From Patulibacter sp. (GTDB lineage Bacteria > Actinomycetota > Thermoleophilia > Solirubrobacterales > Solirubrobacteraceae): a stretch of 6,170 nt of DNA. The DNA lies in assembly GCA_023268575.1 (NCBI GenBank), contig JALRCL010000412.1, forward strand, positions 1-6,170, in the 5' to 3' direction. Position numbers and translations under genes: made by a program. The notes beneath the pieces were generated by a model. The model was not told the origin of the DNA, made no database searches, and was given only the letters and a program-made list of their open reading frames with translations. Positions 5,138-6,170 of the stretch are shown one piece after another (positions within the stretch are counted from its first letter, which is position 1; each line of letters begins with the position of its first letter).

Positions 5138-6170
5138 TGGCCGCCTCGCGCCGCCTGCGCCGTGCCGTCGGCACGGTCGTCCTCGATCGCCCGTGGATCC
5201 TGCTCGGGCTCGCCGCGCTCGTCGCGATCGGGCTCTGGGTGAAGAGCACCCGCGACGCGCCGTACACCGTCCGGGTCACGGTCGACAACGCGCTGAGCCT
5301 CGCCAACGGCATGGACGTCCAGGCCTCCGGCGTCGACGTCGGCAAGATCGAGCGCGTGAGCTACGTCGACGGCCGCGCGGTCGTCGAGCTCGGCATCCGC
5401 GACCGCCACGTGCGCCCGCTGCGCCGCGGCACGACGGCCCAGGTCCGCTGGGGCAGCACCGTCGGCAACGGCAACCGCCGGATCGAGCTGACGCCGGGCC
5501 CGGCCGACGCACCGCCGATCCCCGACGGCGGCACGATCGGCCGCGCCCGCGACGCCGTGCCGGTCGAGATCGACCAGGTCGTCGACACCTTCCGCCCGGC
5601 CACGCGCGCCGACGCGCAGCGGCTCGCGCGCAACGTCGCCGGCGACCTCGCCGGCCGCACCGGGAGCTTCAACCGCGGCGCCCGCCGGTTCGACGACGCG
5701 CTGCGGGCCGCCGGCGCCGTCGCCGCCGACGTCGACGCGTCCGGCACCGCGCTGCGCACGCTCCTGCGCCAGGGGGCGCAGGTGACCGAGGTCCTCGACG
5801 CCCGGCGCCCGCGGATCGACGCGCTGTTGCACGTCCTGTCCGAGACGTTCGACGAGCTCGGCCAGAACGCCACGGCGTTCGCCGCGACCGTCGCCGACGT
5901 CGCGCCGACGCTGCGTCAGGCGCGCGGCACGCTGGACCGCGTCCCGCGCACGGTCGTCCCGCTCGGCGAGACGCTCGCCGCGCTGCGACCGGGGATCCGG
6001 CGGCTGCCGGCGCTCGCCGGAGCGACGAACCCGGCGCTCGCGCAGCTGCGCGCGATCTCCGCCGACGGACGCGCCCTCGTCCGGACCGCCGAGCGCAGCG
6101 CCCCCGGCGCCACCGACCTGCTGGACCGCGCTCGGCCCGTGCTGGCCCAGGCCGCGCCGGCGCTGGAGCG
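5137..6170 (+). CDS. mceA: Mce/MlaD-domain substrate-binding protein, 3' partial
   Basis: The first Mce protein of the operon, open to the right edge with 344 codons visible. The symbol is by position only. The ATG at 5137 overlaps the upstream TGA (TGATG), so translation is probably coupled; only a weak GGTGGG precedes it. A basic N-terminus (ASRRLRRAVG) leads into one membrane anchor (about 19-35, PWILLGLAALVAIGLWV), placing the rest outside the membrane. The MlaD/Mce domain covers about 43-122, with the family pattern NALSLANGMDVQASGVDVGKI (51-71). The usual LGEKYIEL-type strand appears as a diverged VGNGNRRIELTPG. A long, Ala/Leu/Arg-rich helical tail follows (from about 145), resembling the tunnel-forming helices of actinobacterial Mce proteins. 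Known Mce proteins assemble as hexamers that shuttle lipids to the YrbE permeases. Further mce genes probably follow. No lipobox is seen. Confidence 0.9.
   Translation, partial: MAASRRLRRAVGTVVLDRPWILLGLAALVAIGLWVKSTRDAPYTVRVTVDNALSLANGMDVQASGVDVGKIERVSYVDGRAVVELGIRDRHVRPLRRGTTAQVRWGSTVGNGNRRIELTPGPADAPPIPDGGTIGRARDAVPVEIDQVVDTFRPATRADAQRLARNVAGDLAGRTGSFNRGARRFDDALRAAGAVAADVDASGTALRTLLRQGAQVTEVLDARRPRIDALLHVLSETFDELGQNATAFAATVADVAPTLRQARGTLDRVPRTVVPLGETLAALRPGIRRLPALAGATNPALAQLRAISADGRALVRTAERSAPGATDLLDRARPVLAQAAPALE

Noticed and set aside
4259..5832. Two long antisense open frames opposite the second permease and the Mce gene
   Set aside because: Same shadow composition with no recognisable domain, and the sense strand has strong family signatures.
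1..6170. CRISPR arrays, tRNA or rRNA genes, insertion sequences
   Set aside because: I saw no repeat-spacer arrays, no tRNA-like cloverleaf segments, no transposase and no terminal inverted repeats. Composition is even across the window, so there is no sign of recent transfer.

Overview
The window is very GC-rich (third codon positions are almost all G or C) and looks like a piece of an actinobacterial chromosome. The PurK has the 'TFDHE' variant seen in actinobacterial PurK proteins, and a YrbE-YrbE-Mce gene order is typical of Actinomycetota. The general style (GC, TetR-rich, Mce locus) would suit Thermoleophilia/Solirubrobacterales, but that rank is inference only.

Layout. (1) 1-1051, plus strand: the 3' nine-tenths of purK (purine biosynthesis), cut by the left edge. 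(2) 1052-1111: a short convergent spacer with a GC-rich hairpin that could end transcription from both sides. (3) 1112-3202: three TetR-family regulators. The first is on the minus strand, diverging from two plus-strand genes that overlap by GTGA. The first two are close paralogues with an EthR-like 'FYFYFP' recognition helix; the third is more distant. (4) 3203-3449: a control region with two perfect short palindromes two helical turns apart, a well-formed -35/-10 promoter under the second palindrome, and a 21-codon leader ORF with a strong Shine-Dalgarno. (5) 3450-6170: the start of an mce operon, with two MlaE/YrbE permease subunits and the first Mce substrate-binding protein, which runs off the right edge.

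How it fits together. The YrbE pair should form the membrane channel of an ABC-type lipid or steroid importer, and the Mce protein should be one of the anchored subunits that make the extracytoplasmic tunnel. No ATPase (MlaF/MceG) is present in the window. The TetR genes are probably local regulators. A palindrome of form TTGWC-N4-GWCAA occurs both in the divergent tetR spacer (1827-1840) and over the -35 of the mce promoter (3319-3332), which suggests one regulator controls both itself and the transporter. Both plus-strand transcription units also appear to begin with a very short ORF whose stop overlaps the next start codon. These shared control elements are the most unusual part of the window. 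The protein families themselves are known.
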